64,000 nt of DNA from JAFAMS01 sp963715815 (GTDB taxonomy: Bacteria > Vulcanimicrobiota > Vulcanimicrobiia > Vulcanimicrobiales > Vulcanimicrobiaceae), in assembly GCA_963715815.1 (NCBI GenBank), contig OY970278.1, forward strand, positions 2,728,001 through 2,792,000. The letters run 5' to 3'. The translations under genes were made by a program, and so were the position numbers. Below the pieces are notes generated by a model that was given only the letters and a program-made list of their open reading frames with translations, had not been told where the DNA came from and did not search any database. Of the stretch, positions 51,060 to 59,634 are shown piece by piece (positions within the stretch are counted from its first letter, which is position 1; each line of letters opens with the position of its first letter).

Positions 51060-52469
51060 CTAGATGGCTGCCGTCACATCGATTCGCGGCAGTGTGATCG
51101 TGAATCGCGAGCCACTCTTCGGATCGCTCGCGAGCGTTAGTGTTCCGCCTGCCCGTTCGATCGCACGCTTGGCGATCGCTAGGCCCAGGCCGGAACCCGG
51201 GACGTCGCGGTTGTCGCCACGGTAGAACCGGTCGAAGACGTGCATGGCGGCCTGCGGATCGATCCCCGGCCCTTGGTCGGTGACCTCGACGGCTACGCGC
51301 CCGTTCACAGCGCGAACCCCGACCTCGATCGTGCCGTGGGTGTACTTGAGCGCGTTATCGAGCAGGTTCGTGACTGCGTGGGCTAAGTCGCCCGGATCGA
51401 TCGCGGCCAGCGGTCCGGGAGCCGCCTCGATGCGTAGGACCCTGCCCTCATTGGCTTCGGCGATCGGCGCGGCGACGTCGCTGACCAGCTGGCCGACGTC
51501 AATCGGCTCCCCGACTGGACTACCCCCGCTTTCCCACTGTTCGAGCAGCATCAACTTCTCGATCAACGATGCCATGATTTGGGTTTGATTGCTCATGGTG
51601 GCGAGGATATGTTCGCGGTCGCTAGGCGAGCGCAGATCGCCGCGTAAGAGAATGCCGAGAAAGCCGCGGATGACGGTGAGCGGCGTGCGCAGCTGATGTC
51701 CGGCGTCGGCAATGAATTGACGCATCGATGCGTTCGCGCGTTCGCGTTCGGCGAATGCGCGTTCCATTTGTTCGATTGCGCCGTTGTACGCGATGGCTAG
51801 GCGGCCGAACTCTTGCCGCGGATCCGCGCCGATCGGCTGTGGCGTAAGATCGCCGGACGCAAAGCGCTCGAGCGCTGCAGTCACGGCCAGGAGTGGTTGC
51901 AACATCTGCAGCGTCAAGATACGCGCGATCGCGTATGCAACGCCGAGCGCAAAGACCAGCGCGACGGCAAGCGGCAAAATGAAGCGCCCGACCGCCGATG
52001 CAAGGACGGCATCGTTTTGCCGGACGATCACATCGATATTGCCGATGTGGATGCGTTGCGTTTGTAAACCGAAGGCCGTCGCAAGACCGAGTATCGGAAG
52101 CGCGAACGCGCCGGTCGCACGTGGGTCGGCGGAAAGATCGAACCGCTTGCGCACGCTGATGATTGGCGGCGTATCGGGACGCGTACTCCGATACAACGAC
52201 ACACGTTGACCTTGATCGAAGAACACGATGAGCACGTCGCCGCGCAAGTAACGATTGCCGACCGAACGTGCCATCTCGATTGCACTCATGTTCGTCGAGG
52301 GCGGGATCTCGTCGCGTACCTGCACGATCGAGGCGCGAATGTCGGCGCCGATCATACCTATGTACGAGCTGAATGCGAAGATTGCGAACGCAACGACGAG
52401 TGCCCCGAGAATCACCGCAACTTCGGCGGTTGCAATCAAGAGCAGGCGCTGTCCGATCCGCGGCATCAT
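51060..52469 (-). CDS. Sensor histidine kinase (HAMP-HisKA-HATPase)
   Basis: 469 residues. Two membrane helices (8-33, 162-188) flank a periplasmic sensor of about 120 residues. HAMP (190-245), dimerisation helix with His258 (FIADAGHQLRTPL), then N-box HAVTNLLDNALKYT, G1 DQGPGID and G2 GSGLGLAIAK. Overlaps the response regulator by 4 nt; forms a two-component pair. Divergent from the RND operon, so a likely regulator of it. Confidence 0.93.
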   Translation of the reverse strand: MMPRIGQRLLLIATAEVAVILGALVVAFAIFAFSSYIGMIGADIRASIVQVRDEIPPSTNMSAIEMARSVGNRYLRGDVLIVFFDQGQRVSLYRSTRPDTPPIISVRKRFDLSADPRATGAFALPILGLATAFGLQTQRIHIGNIDVIVRQNDAVLASAVGRFILPLAVALVFALGVAYAIARILTLQMLQPLLAVTAALERFASGDLTPQPIGADPRQEFGRLAIAYNGAIEQMERAFAERERANASMRQFIADAGHQLRTPLTVIRGFLGILLRGDLRSPSDREHILATMSNQTQIMASLIEKLMLLEQWESGGSPVGEPIDVGQLVSDVAAPIAEANEGRVLRIEAAPGPLAAIDPGDLAHAVTNLLDNALKYTHGTIEVGVRAVNGRVAVEVTDQGPGIDPQAAMHVFDRFYRGDNRDVPGSGLGLAIAKRAIERAGGTLTLASDPKSGSRFTITLPRIDVTAAI

Positions 52470-53161
52470 CCCGGCGTCGCCCGCAAAACATAGCCGACGC
52501 CGCGCAACGTCTGAATCAACTTGGTTTCCTCGACGCTGTCGATCTTCGCGCGCAGATACGAGACGTAGGTCTCGACCGTGTTGGGCACGACGTCACGATC
52601 GACGCCCCAGACGAGATCGAGCAGCTGCGCGCGCGTGAAAACGCGTTCGGGATGCTGAACAAAGGTTAAGAGCAAATCAAACTCGCGCGTCGAGAGATCG
52701 ATGCGCCGTTGTCCGCGGTAGACGGTGCGCCGCGAGACGTCGAGCACCAAATCCGAATATCGGAACGTCTCGCGCAGCTCCAGTCGCGGCCGTCGCAATG
52801 ACGAGTGCAAGCGCGCGACGAGCTCTTCCATCTCAAACGGTTTCGCCAAATAATCGTCGGCGCCACGCGCAAGCCCGGTCACCTTTTCCGCGGTCGCCGT
52901 TTTGGCACTCAACATTAAGATCGGGACGTCAGTCAAGCGCCTCAACGCCGGCAGCAGCGTGAAACCGTCGACCTCAGGCAGCATGACGTCGAGGATTATT
53001 ACTTCGGGCGTCCACGAACGCACCGCATCCAGCGCGGCCTTGCCATCACGCGCGCTACGCACGTCAAAACCCGCTTGCGCTAAGCCATACTCCAAGAGAT
53101 CCCGGATAGCGACTTCGTCGTCGACGACCAGAACGCGGGCTCCCGGTGGCGTGGAATCCAT
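52466..53161 (-). CDS. OmpR/PhoB-family response regulator
   Basis: 231 residues from ATG 53161 (upstream extension is non-conserved). Receiver with the acidic pair VVDDE (12-16), phospho-acceptor Asp58 in ILDVMLPE, Ser/Thr and Lys107 of SAK..AKPF. C-terminal winged helix (130-231): ELRETFRYSDLVLDVSRRTVYRG, DLSTREFDLLLTFVQHPERVFTRAQLL, and TVETYVSYLRAKID. Partner of the adjacent histidine kinase. Divergent from the efflux operon; the 103-bp gap must hold both promoters. Confidence 0.94.
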   Translation of the reverse strand: MDSTPPGARVLVVDDEVAIRDLLEYGLAQAGFDVRSARDGKAALDAVRSWTPEVIILDVMLPEVDGFTLLPALRRLTDVPILMLSAKTATAEKVTGLARGADDYLAKPFEMEELVARLHSSLRRPRLELRETFRYSDLVLDVSRRTVYRGQRRIDLSTREFDLLLTFVQHPERVFTRAQLLDLVWGVDRDVVPNTVETYVSYLRAKIDSVEETKLIQTLRGVGYVLRATPG

Positions 53162-53264
53162 ATTCAGTAGGCGCTCCGTCCCGATGGTAGCTGCTGTTCC
53201 TTGGAAGACGCTGACGTGTTTCCCAGGGGATTCCCATGGTGGTGAGTACGATGGATGGGTGTTT
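53162..53264. promoter_or_regulatory. Divergent promoter region between the two-component system and the RND operon
   Basis: A 103-bp gap. It contains tracts TTCCC and GGTGGTGAG, but no perfect direct repeat of the kind OmpR-family proteins usually bind, and no clear -35/-10 pair that I can defend. It is listed because control of the pump by the adjacent response regulator is the natural reading of the layout. Confidence 0.35.
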
Positions 53265-54539
53265 ATGGGTCGCTTTTCGCGTGCCGCCGGCTCTCTTCTA
53301 CTGGCGGCGCTCTTCGTACTGGGCGGGTGCGCGAAACCCGCCAAAACGGTCGCACAAACCCCCTTCGTAGCAACCACGCTTGCAGCCGAGGGAACGGTCA
53401 ATCCGAACGAGCCCCTGCCGGGCCTAATCGCGCCGTATCAAAATGTTGCGATGCAATCCACGTTGAGCGAGCCCGCCGATGACGTCTACGTCAACGAAGG
53501 CGATCGTGTCCGCAAGGGCCAGGTCATTGCGGTTCTGGACACGGCTGACTTGCGCGCACAGCTCGAATCGGACTTAGCAACCGCGCACGCGGACGCCGCA
53601 AACACCTCGCACACCGTTTTCCAGGGAAAGCTCTCGATATCGCAGGGCGTCGATCAGATGCATGGCGCGAGCGCAGCGGTGCAACAAGCCCAAAAGACGC
53701 TCGCATTCGATACGCTGACGCTCCAGCGCGACCAGCAGCTGCTGGCAAGCGGTTACATCGCGCAGCAGACGGTCGATCAAGAAGAGACGCTCGTTCATAA
53801 CGATCAGCAAGCGCTGCGCTCGGCACAAGCAACGCAATCCTCGGCGCAATCCAACGTTCAAGCCAACGGCTCGTCGGTGAGCGCTCCGGGCCTGCAGCAA
53901 TCCGCAGTCGAACAATCGCAAGCACAAGAAGCACAAGCGCTCGCCAACGCAAAACAAGTGCAAGTCTCGATCGACAAAGCACGAATCATCTCACCGATCG
54001 ACGGTGTCGTCGTGAATCGCAACCTGAACCCCGGCGAGTATCCGGGAACGCGACAGATCTTTACGCTGCAGCAGGTCAATCCGCTCTACGCTGTACTGCA
54101 AGCGTCGGGAGCGCAAGTCGCTCAAATCGCACAAGGCGGTGCGCACGCGACGGTCGCCGTTTCGGATTTGGGCGGAGCAAAAGTCACCGGACCCGTGGTC
54201 GGTATTCTCAACCAGATCGTTCCCGGCTCGACGAACTTCCAAGTCAAGATTCAGCTCGATAACACACGAGGGAAGCTGCGCCCCGGAATGGCAGTTCTTG
54301 GAAACGTCTTTCTACCGTCGGTAAACGGCGTGCGCGTCCCAGTGACGGCCTTTACGAGCCCGAATCACGATCGAATATTGAGCGTTGACGACCAAGGCTT
54401 GGTGCATACGCTGCAGGTTTCCGAAGTCGCCGATGACGGCAAGCTCGCCATCGTGCGCGGTGTACCGGCGGGTACGCGCGTCGTAACCGACGGACAATCT
54501 AGCGTCGGTGACGGCGAGAAGGTCGCTTTCGAGAAGTGA
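53265..54539 (+). CDS. RND efflux periplasmic adaptor (HlyD/MFP) lipoprotein
   Basis: 424 residues from ATG 53265 (a GTG at 53259 is possible). Lipobox LGGC with Cys22 after a hydrophobic signal. Lipoyl and alpha-hairpin domain (VYVNEGDRVRKGQVIAVLDTADL, long Gln/Ala-rich coiled coil about 110-220), second lipoyl strand IISPIDGVVVNRNLNPGEY, then a beta barrel and membrane-proximal domain. Links the inner-membrane pump to an outer-membrane channel. GTGA overlap with the pump gene. No TolC gene is in the window. Confidence 0.92.
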   Translation: MGRFSRAAGSLLLAALFVLGGCAKPAKTVAQTPFVATTLAAEGTVNPNEPLPGLIAPYQNVAMQSTLSEPADDVYVNEGDRVRKGQVIAVLDTADLRAQLESDLATAHADAANTSHTVFQGKLSISQGVDQMHGASAAVQQAQKTLAFDTLTLQRDQQLLASGYIAQQTVDQEETLVHNDQQALRSAQATQSSAQSNVQANGSSVSAPGLQQSAVEQSQAQEAQALANAKQVQVSIDKARIISPIDGVVVNRNLNPGEYPGTRQIFTLQQVNPLYAVLQASGAQVAQIAQGGAHATVAVSDLGGAKVTGPVVGILNQIVPGSTNFQVKIQLDNTRGKLRPGMAVLGNVFLPSVNGVRVPVTAFTSPNHDRILSVDDQGLVHTLQVSEVADDGKLAIVRGVPAGTRVVTDGQSSVGDGEKVAFEK

Positions 54540-57500
54540 GTCTCACTCGGCTCTTCGTCAGTCGGCCGACGCTCGTTTTCGTCATCGTCGCGTTGATGTC
54601 GTTTGCCGGCATCGTGTCGACGGCGGTCATCGTCAAGCAGCTCTTCCCGAACGTTTCGCAACCGACGGTCACAATCAACGTGCAGTATAACGGCGCCTCG
54701 GTCACGGAAATGCGCGACAACATCGTGGCGCCGATCGAGCAGCAGCTGGCCGGCACGACCGATCTGCAGACAATCAACTCGACGGTCCAGCAAGGCACGG
54801 CATCGGTTGTCGCTGTCTATTATCTTGGGTCCGACATCGCAACCGACGTTGCGTTGACGCAAAAAGCCGTCCAGGCTGCCGAGAAGCAGTTGCCGACGAA
54901 CCTGACGCCGCCGGTCATTCAGATTCGTGACCCGAGTCAGTCGGTCGTCATCAGCCTCGGTGTCTTCTCGCCGAAACTCAATACGGGTCAGCTCTCGCTT
55001 CTCGTCGACAACGTCATCGTTCCCCGAATCCAACAGATCAAGGGAATCTCAAACGTTTTCGTGGGCGGCGACGTCATCCCGGCCTACGAAGTTGAAGCCG
55101 ATCCCGCGAAGCTTGCGGCGCGAAATCTTACGCTTAACGATCTCATCAACACGCTCACGAACGACAACCAGCGAGTCCCCGGCGGTATCGCTTATGCACC
55201 GAACCGGGAGACGTCGATCGACGTACGCGGCGACATCACCACCCCGAGCACGATTGCGAATCTCCCGGTTATCGTCTCGGGTGCGGCAGGCGCGAACGCC
55301 GGGCTCAACTCGCTGCCGGGCGGCGTCGACACGTGGACTGCCAGCAATGCTGTTACGCGCATCGGCGACGTAGCGTCGGTGGTTGCGGGAAACGAGTTGC
55401 AGCGCCGCTTCGCTCAGGTCAACGGCCGGCCGGGCTTGTTCCTTTTCATTCAGAAAGCGTCGGACGCTAGCGAAGTCGACTCATCCGAGAACGTTCTGCA
55501 GGCACTGCCGCAAATGCAGCGTCAATTCCCCGAGCTGCAGTTCAAGCTGCTCAACACGCAATCGCGCTTCACGACGCAGCAGATCGATCTCGTAACGCGC
55601 ACGCTCACCGAAGCGATGATCCTGACCGGCATTGCGATGCTCTTCTTCTTGCGCTCGTGGCGCAGCGCGATCGTCGTCTGCATCGCGATCCCGACCTCGC
55701 TCGCGATCGCGATAACGGTCATGAAACTGTTGGGGATGACGCTCGACATGATCTCGCTGCTCGGCATGTCGCTCGTCATCGGGATCCTGGTCGACGACTC
55801 AACGGTCGTCCTCGAAAACATCGAGCGTCATTTCACGCATCTCGGCGAGTCGCCCGAAGATGCCGCCGTCAACGGCCGTCAGGAAATCGGGGCTGCCGCC
55901 GTTGTCATCACGCTCGTCGACGTCGTCGTTTTCTTTCCAATCGCGCTCGTACAGGGACAAGTCGGACGGTTCTTGTGGGAGTTCGCGATTGTTGTCGTCA
56001 TCTCGACGCTCACCTCGCTGTTCGTCTCGTTCACGATCACGCCGACGCTGGCCGGACTCTGGGCGCTGCGCTCACACTGGAAGGCGCCCAAGATGATCAA
56101 CGCATTCGGCGACTTCTTCGATCGCGTTCGCGAATGGTACGTGCACAGCGCGCTACCCTGGGCACTCGGCCACAAGGGATTGGTCGCCGCGATCTGCGCC
56201 CTATCGTTCGTTGGGTCGATCGCGCTCGTACCGCTTGGATTCGTCGGCGAAGAGTTCGTGCCGACCACCGACCGCGGGCAGATCTACATTCAGTCGGTCT
56301 TTCCGGTCGGTACGCCGCTGGCGACGGTCAAGAGCTACCTCTTCAAGCTCGAGCGGGAAATCGACCAACAAGGCGATGTCGGCGGCGAAGCCACGTCGGC
56401 CGGCGCGTACTCAGCGTCCTTCGGCGCATTTGTCTACCAGGGGAACGTCGGCCAAATCGTTGTTTTTCTCAAAGACGAACGTAAAAATTCCACTTCTTGG
56501 TGGGCGACGCGCTTCAGTCAAATGGCGCGCAAGATCATGCCGCAAGCCGATACCGTTTCCGTTCCTTCGACACAAACGTCCGGCGGGAATGGACAGCCAA
56601 TCGACATGATCGTCTCGGACATATACGGCGGCGATCCTACCGAAGCTTCACGAAAAGTTTTGGCGCTTCTCAAGAGTATCCCAAATGCGACGCACGTAAG
56701 CAGCTCGGGAAGCCAGCTCGCGCCTCAGATCGAAATCGACTTCGATCGCGCCAAGATGAATGCGCTGAACGTCGACATCGCCGCAGCAGCTAATGCCGCC
56801 GGTGCAGCCTTCGGCGGCAATCAGGTGACGCAATTCGAGACGCCGCAAGGTCTTGAGCAAGTTCAGATCATCTATCCGCTCGATTTGCGCAGCGATCTCA
56901 AGACGCTCGCAGCAATTCCGATCCGCTCGCAAACCGGCGCTATCGTCCATCTCGGCGACTTTGCGAGGTTCCGGTACGAACCCACGCCGCCGATCGTGAC
57001 GCGTACCGATCGCCACAACGTCGTGCACGTAACCGGAAACTACGTGCCCGGTTCGTCGCTCTCCGCAGTGCAGAACGCGTTCTTCAAGAAACTGCCGTCG
57101 CTTCACTTACCCGTGAACATTGAGGTCAAGGCGTCTCCGCTCGGTTCTCAGGAGTTCATGAACCAAACGCTCAAGGGTCTGGGTGCGTCGATGATCTTCT
57201 CGGTCATCCTCGTCTTCTTACTGATGGTAGCGCTTTACAACAGCTACAGCTCACCGTTCATCATCATGTTCTCGGTACCGGTCGCAGCGGTCGGCGCGCT
57301 CGGCGGATTAATGATCACGCACAAGACACTCAACCTGTTCTCGTTGATCGGCTCGATCTTGTTGATCGGCATCGCAACGAAGAACGGCATCTTGCTCGTC
57401 GATTACGCCAACACGCTACGCTCGCGCGGACTCGACAAACTCGCTGCGATTAAAGAGAGCGCGCACACGCGGTTCCGTCCCATCATCATGACGAGCTTCT

Positions 57501-57742
57501 CGATCGTCGCCGCCAACATTCCACTCGCGCTCGGGTTCGAGCCCGGTTCAGGTGCCCGAACCAGTCTCGGCACCGTCATCATCGGCGGCGTTCTCAGCTC
57601 GCTTGTGCTGACGCTCTTACTCGTTCCGGTCGCGTACATGTGGATGGCGCCCCGCGATTGGAAGGTTCCTAAGGAGCAGAAGCAAGCGGAGCAGCATCCG
57701 CCGGCTGAAGTCACGGAACGCGGTCTGGGAGCCCCGGCGTGA
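54536..57742 (+). CDS. RND-family efflux transporter, inner-membrane pump
   Basis: 1068 residues, GTG start overlapping the adaptor gene. Twelve membrane helices in two repeats with large periplasmic loops after TM1 and TM7. Proton-relay residues are conserved: the Asp pair in GILVDDSTVVLENIERHF (TM4) and the Lys in GIATKNGILLVDYAN (TM10). AcrB/MexB-type hydrophobe and amphiphile efflux family. The C-terminal tail is hydrophilic (KVPKEQKQAEQHP). Its TGA overlaps the ATG of the 57-residue gene (TGATG). Confidence 0.94.
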   Translation: MSLTRLFVSRPTLVFVIVALMSFAGIVSTAVIVKQLFPNVSQPTVTINVQYNGASVTEMRDNIVAPIEQQLAGTTDLQTINSTVQQGTASVVAVYYLGSDIATDVALTQKAVQAAEKQLPTNLTPPVIQIRDPSQSVVISLGVFSPKLNTGQLSLLVDNVIVPRIQQIKGISNVFVGGDVIPAYEVEADPAKLAARNLTLNDLINTLTNDNQRVPGGIAYAPNRETSIDVRGDITTPSTIANLPVIVSGAAGANAGLNSLPGGVDTWTASNAVTRIGDVASVVAGNELQRRFAQVNGRPGLFLFIQKASDASEVDSSENVLQALPQMQRQFPELQFKLLNTQSRFTTQQIDLVTRTLTEAMILTGIAMLFFLRSWRSAIVVCIAIPTSLAIAITVMKLLGMTLDMISLLGMSLVIGILVDDSTVVLENIERHFTHLGESPEDAAVNGRQEIGAAAVVITLVDVVVFFPIALVQGQVGRFLWEFAIVVVISTLTSLFVSFTITPTLAGLWALRSHWKAPKMINAFGDFFDRVREWYVHSALPWALGHKGLVAAICALSFVGSIALVPLGFVGEEFVPTTDRGQIYIQSVFPVGTPLATVKSYLFKLEREIDQQGDVGGEATSAGAYSASFGAFVYQGNVGQIVVFLKDERKNSTSWWATRFSQMARKIMPQADTVSVPSTQTSGGNGQPIDMIVSDIYGGDPTEASRKVLALLKSIPNATHVSSSGSQLAPQIEIDFDRAKMNALNVDIAAAANAAGAAFGGNQVTQFETPQGLEQVQIIYPLDLRSDLKTLAAIPIRSQTGAIVHLGDFARFRYEPTPPIVTRTDRHNVVHVTGNYVPGSSLSAVQNAFFKKLPSLHLPVNIEVKASPLGSQEFMNQTLKGLGASMIFSVILVFLLMVALYNSYSSPFIIMFSVPVAAVGALGGLMITHKTLNLFSLIGSILLIGIATKNGILLVDYANTLRSRGLDKLAAIKESAHTRFRPIIMTSFSIVAANIPLALGFEPGSGARTSLGTVIIGGVLSSLVLTLLLVPVAYMWMAPRDWKVPKEQKQAEQHPPAEVTERGLGAPA

Positions 57743-57915
57743 TGAAGCCATTGCGTGAGTGGCTGCATCTCGATGAGTTGCGCCTCGACAAAGACAACGA
57801 GGGCATCAAGAACGCGCTGATGGTAGGCCTGTTCGTGCTCCTGGTCGGAGGCATGATCGGCGGCTGGCTTGGGCTCAAGGCCTGGAATGACTACATGCTG
57901 GGCCTGCCCCGCTAA
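57742..57915 (+). CDS. 57-residue single-helix membrane protein of the RND operon
   Basis: ATG at 57742 overlaps the RND stop; reads MKPLREWLHLDELRLDKDNE, then one helix (about 25-46, ALMVGLFVLLVGGMIGGW) and a short tail ending GLPR, TAA 57913-57915. The frame is too short for routine gene prediction, but the overlap, charged N terminus and single helix strongly suggest a real gene. It resembles the way small proteins such as AcrZ bind RND pumps, with no sequence similarity claimed. No ribosome site is needed if reinitiation follows the pump. Confidence 0.7.
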   Translation: MKPLREWLHLDELRLDKDNEGIKNALMVGLFVLLVGGMIGGWLGLKAWNDYMLGLPR

Positions 57916-57964
57916 CGCGAGGTTTACACAGGCAGTGCGTCCGAGCACAGGGCGGTTCTGCCGG

Positions 57965-57983
57965 TCCGAGCGAAACCGAGGGA
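57965..57983 (+). repeat. Dispersed REP-like repeat, degenerate copy 4
   Basis: TCCGAGCGAAACCGAGGGA, 16 of 18 bases matching CCGAGCGAAGTCGAGGGA of the copy at 37821. It ends one base before the ATG of the next gene and, as at 37849, provides its GAGGGA ribosome site. Confidence 0.5.
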
Positions 57984-57984
57984 T

Positions 57985-58464
57985 ATGAGCTCTACCCCGA
58001 TCTCGATCCCGGATCCGGCCCCATATACCTATCCATCAGGAAATCTGCCTGAAGGGATTGAGCCGGCATCATCGTCATCGTCGTCGACATCTTCAAGCTC
58101 GAGTTCCAGCAGTAGCTCGAGCAGCACGTCAACGACGAATCCGTACGTGCAATCCTACGACACCCTGCAAACCGACGATCTTCAAGAGCTCTTCAACGTC
58201 TCGTTCGGGACGCAACAAAACGCGCAGCTGAACATTATCAGCGTGCTCTCGCAGTGGGCTGCGATCGATGCCGACGAACAAGCCGCGCAAGCGCAAACGA
58301 TCCAAACGCTATCGAACAACGTCGGCTCGTCGACGACCGACGCGACGTCGAATATCCCGACGCTCGAAGAAGTCCAGTCGGAAAGCGATCAGCAAGCGCA
58401 GACGGTGCTCAACAACTATTCGAGCGCACCTACAGGATCGTCTATCGTCGACTTCCAAGCCTAA
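57985..58464 (+). CDS. Poly-Ser protein of unknown function
   Basis: 159 residues. N-terminal Pro-rich segment (SSTPISIPDPAPYTYPSG), a run of about 20 Ser with a few Thr (residues 30-50, encoded by mixed Ser codons), then a helical domain (DLQELFNVSFGTQQNAQLNIISVLSQWAAIDADEQAAQAQTI). No signal peptide or membrane helix. I do not recognise the family. It is 7 nt upstream of the hydroxyacid oxidase start on the same strand. Probably a linker-plus-coiled-coil protein. Confidence 0.5.
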   Translation: MSSTPISIPDPAPYTYPSGNLPEGIEPASSSSSSTSSSSSSSSSSSSTSTTNPYVQSYDTLQTDDLQELFNVSFGTQQNAQLNIISVLSQWAAIDADEQAAQAQTIQTLSNNVGSSTTDATSNIPTLEEVQSESDQQAQTVLNNYSSAPTGSSIVDFQA

Positions 58465-58470
58465 GCGGGC

Positions 58471-59634
58471 TTGGCCGATTCCCTAAAGCGCGTCGCATCC
58501 ATCGACGACTTGCGCTCCATCGCAGAGCGTCGTGTTCCGCGCGCATTTTTTCAATATGCGGACGCCGGCTCATACTCCGAAGCGACGCTGCGCGCGAACC
58601 GTGACGATCTCGAAGCCATAAAATTTCGCCAGCGCGTCGGAATCGATCTGACCTCACGGGAGCTTGGTACGACGATCCTCGGCGAGCCCGCATCGCTTCC
58701 GCTCGTCCTGGCTCCGATCGGGATCTGCGGCATGCAGTACGGCGACGGAGAGATTCTTGCCGCTCGTGCCGCGCAATCGGCCGGCATCCCGTTCACGCTC
58801 AGCACGATGTCCGTCTGTTCGATCGAAGACGTCGCCGAAGCGGTCGAACGCCCGTTTTGGTTCCAACTGTACGTTATGCGCGATCGCGGCTTCGTCCGTG
58901 ATTTGATCGCTCGTGCAGCCGCGGCGAAGTGCAGCGCGCTCGTCGTCACGCTCGATCTCACCATGCTCGGACAGCGGCATAACGATGTCCGCAACGGTCT
59001 GTCGGTTCCGCTCGAACTGACGCTTCCGAATCTGATCGACGTTGCGATGAAACCGTCGTGGCTGATCAGTATTCTGCGCGGCAAGCGCAAGACGTTCGGA
59101 AACCTGCAGGGCCGCATCAAAGGAATGGACGACATAACATCCCTTTCGGCGTGGGTCTCGCAACAATTCGATCCGTCGCTCAACTGGAAAGATCTCGAGT
59201 GGATCCGCGAGCTTTGGCCCGGCAAGATCGTCCTCAAGGGCATCCTCGAAGTCGAAGACGCGAAGATTGCGGCTAAGACCGGCGCAGCTGCGATCATCGT
59301 CTCCAATCACGGCGGGCGTCAGCTCGACGGCGCAACGTCGTCGATCTCAGCGCTACAGCCGATCGTGCAAGCCGTCGGCAATGACATTGAAGTCATGTTC
59401 GACGGTGGGATTCGTTCCGGTCAAGACATCTTGCGCGCGCTCGCATTCGGTGCGCGCTCCTGCATGCTCGGTCGCGCGTATCTCTACGGTCTCGGCGCCG
59501 CTGGTGAAGCCGGCGTCACGAAGGCGATCGAAATCCTTCGCAAAGAGCTCGACGTAACGATGGGGCTGACGGGGACGACCTCGGTGCAAACCGCAGGTAT
59601 GCAAATTATTGCAAGAAACGGAGCAACGCTGTGA
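58471..59634 (+). CDS. FMN-dependent alpha-hydroxyacid oxidase/dehydrogenase (LldD-like)
   Basis: 387 residues, TTG start 6 nt after the preceding stop. TIM-barrel signature: RVPRAFFQYADAGSYSEATL, PLVLAPIGICGMQYGDGEI, the catalytic SNHGGRQLDGA with His and Arg, and DGGIRSGQDILRALAFGA for phosphate binding of FMN. Oxidises an (S)-2-hydroxy acid such as L-lactate or a related acid. Overlaps the BNR gene by 4 nt, so it is first of a three-gene unit with it and the MoaD-like gene. Confidence 0.9.
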   Translation: MADSLKRVASIDDLRSIAERRVPRAFFQYADAGSYSEATLRANRDDLEAIKFRQRVGIDLTSRELGTTILGEPASLPLVLAPIGICGMQYGDGEILAARAAQSAGIPFTLSTMSVCSIEDVAEAVERPFWFQLYVMRDRGFVRDLIARAAAAKCSALVVTLDLTMLGQRHNDVRNGLSVPLELTLPNLIDVAMKPSWLISILRGKRKTFGNLQGRIKGMDDITSLSAWVSQQFDPSLNWKDLEWIRELWPGKIVLKGILEVEDAKIAAKTGAAAIIVSNHGGRQLDGATSSISALQPIVQAVGNDIEVMFDGGIRSGQDILRALAFGARSCMLGRAYLYGLGAAGEAGVTKAIEILRKELDVTMGLTGTTSVQTAGMQIIARNGATL

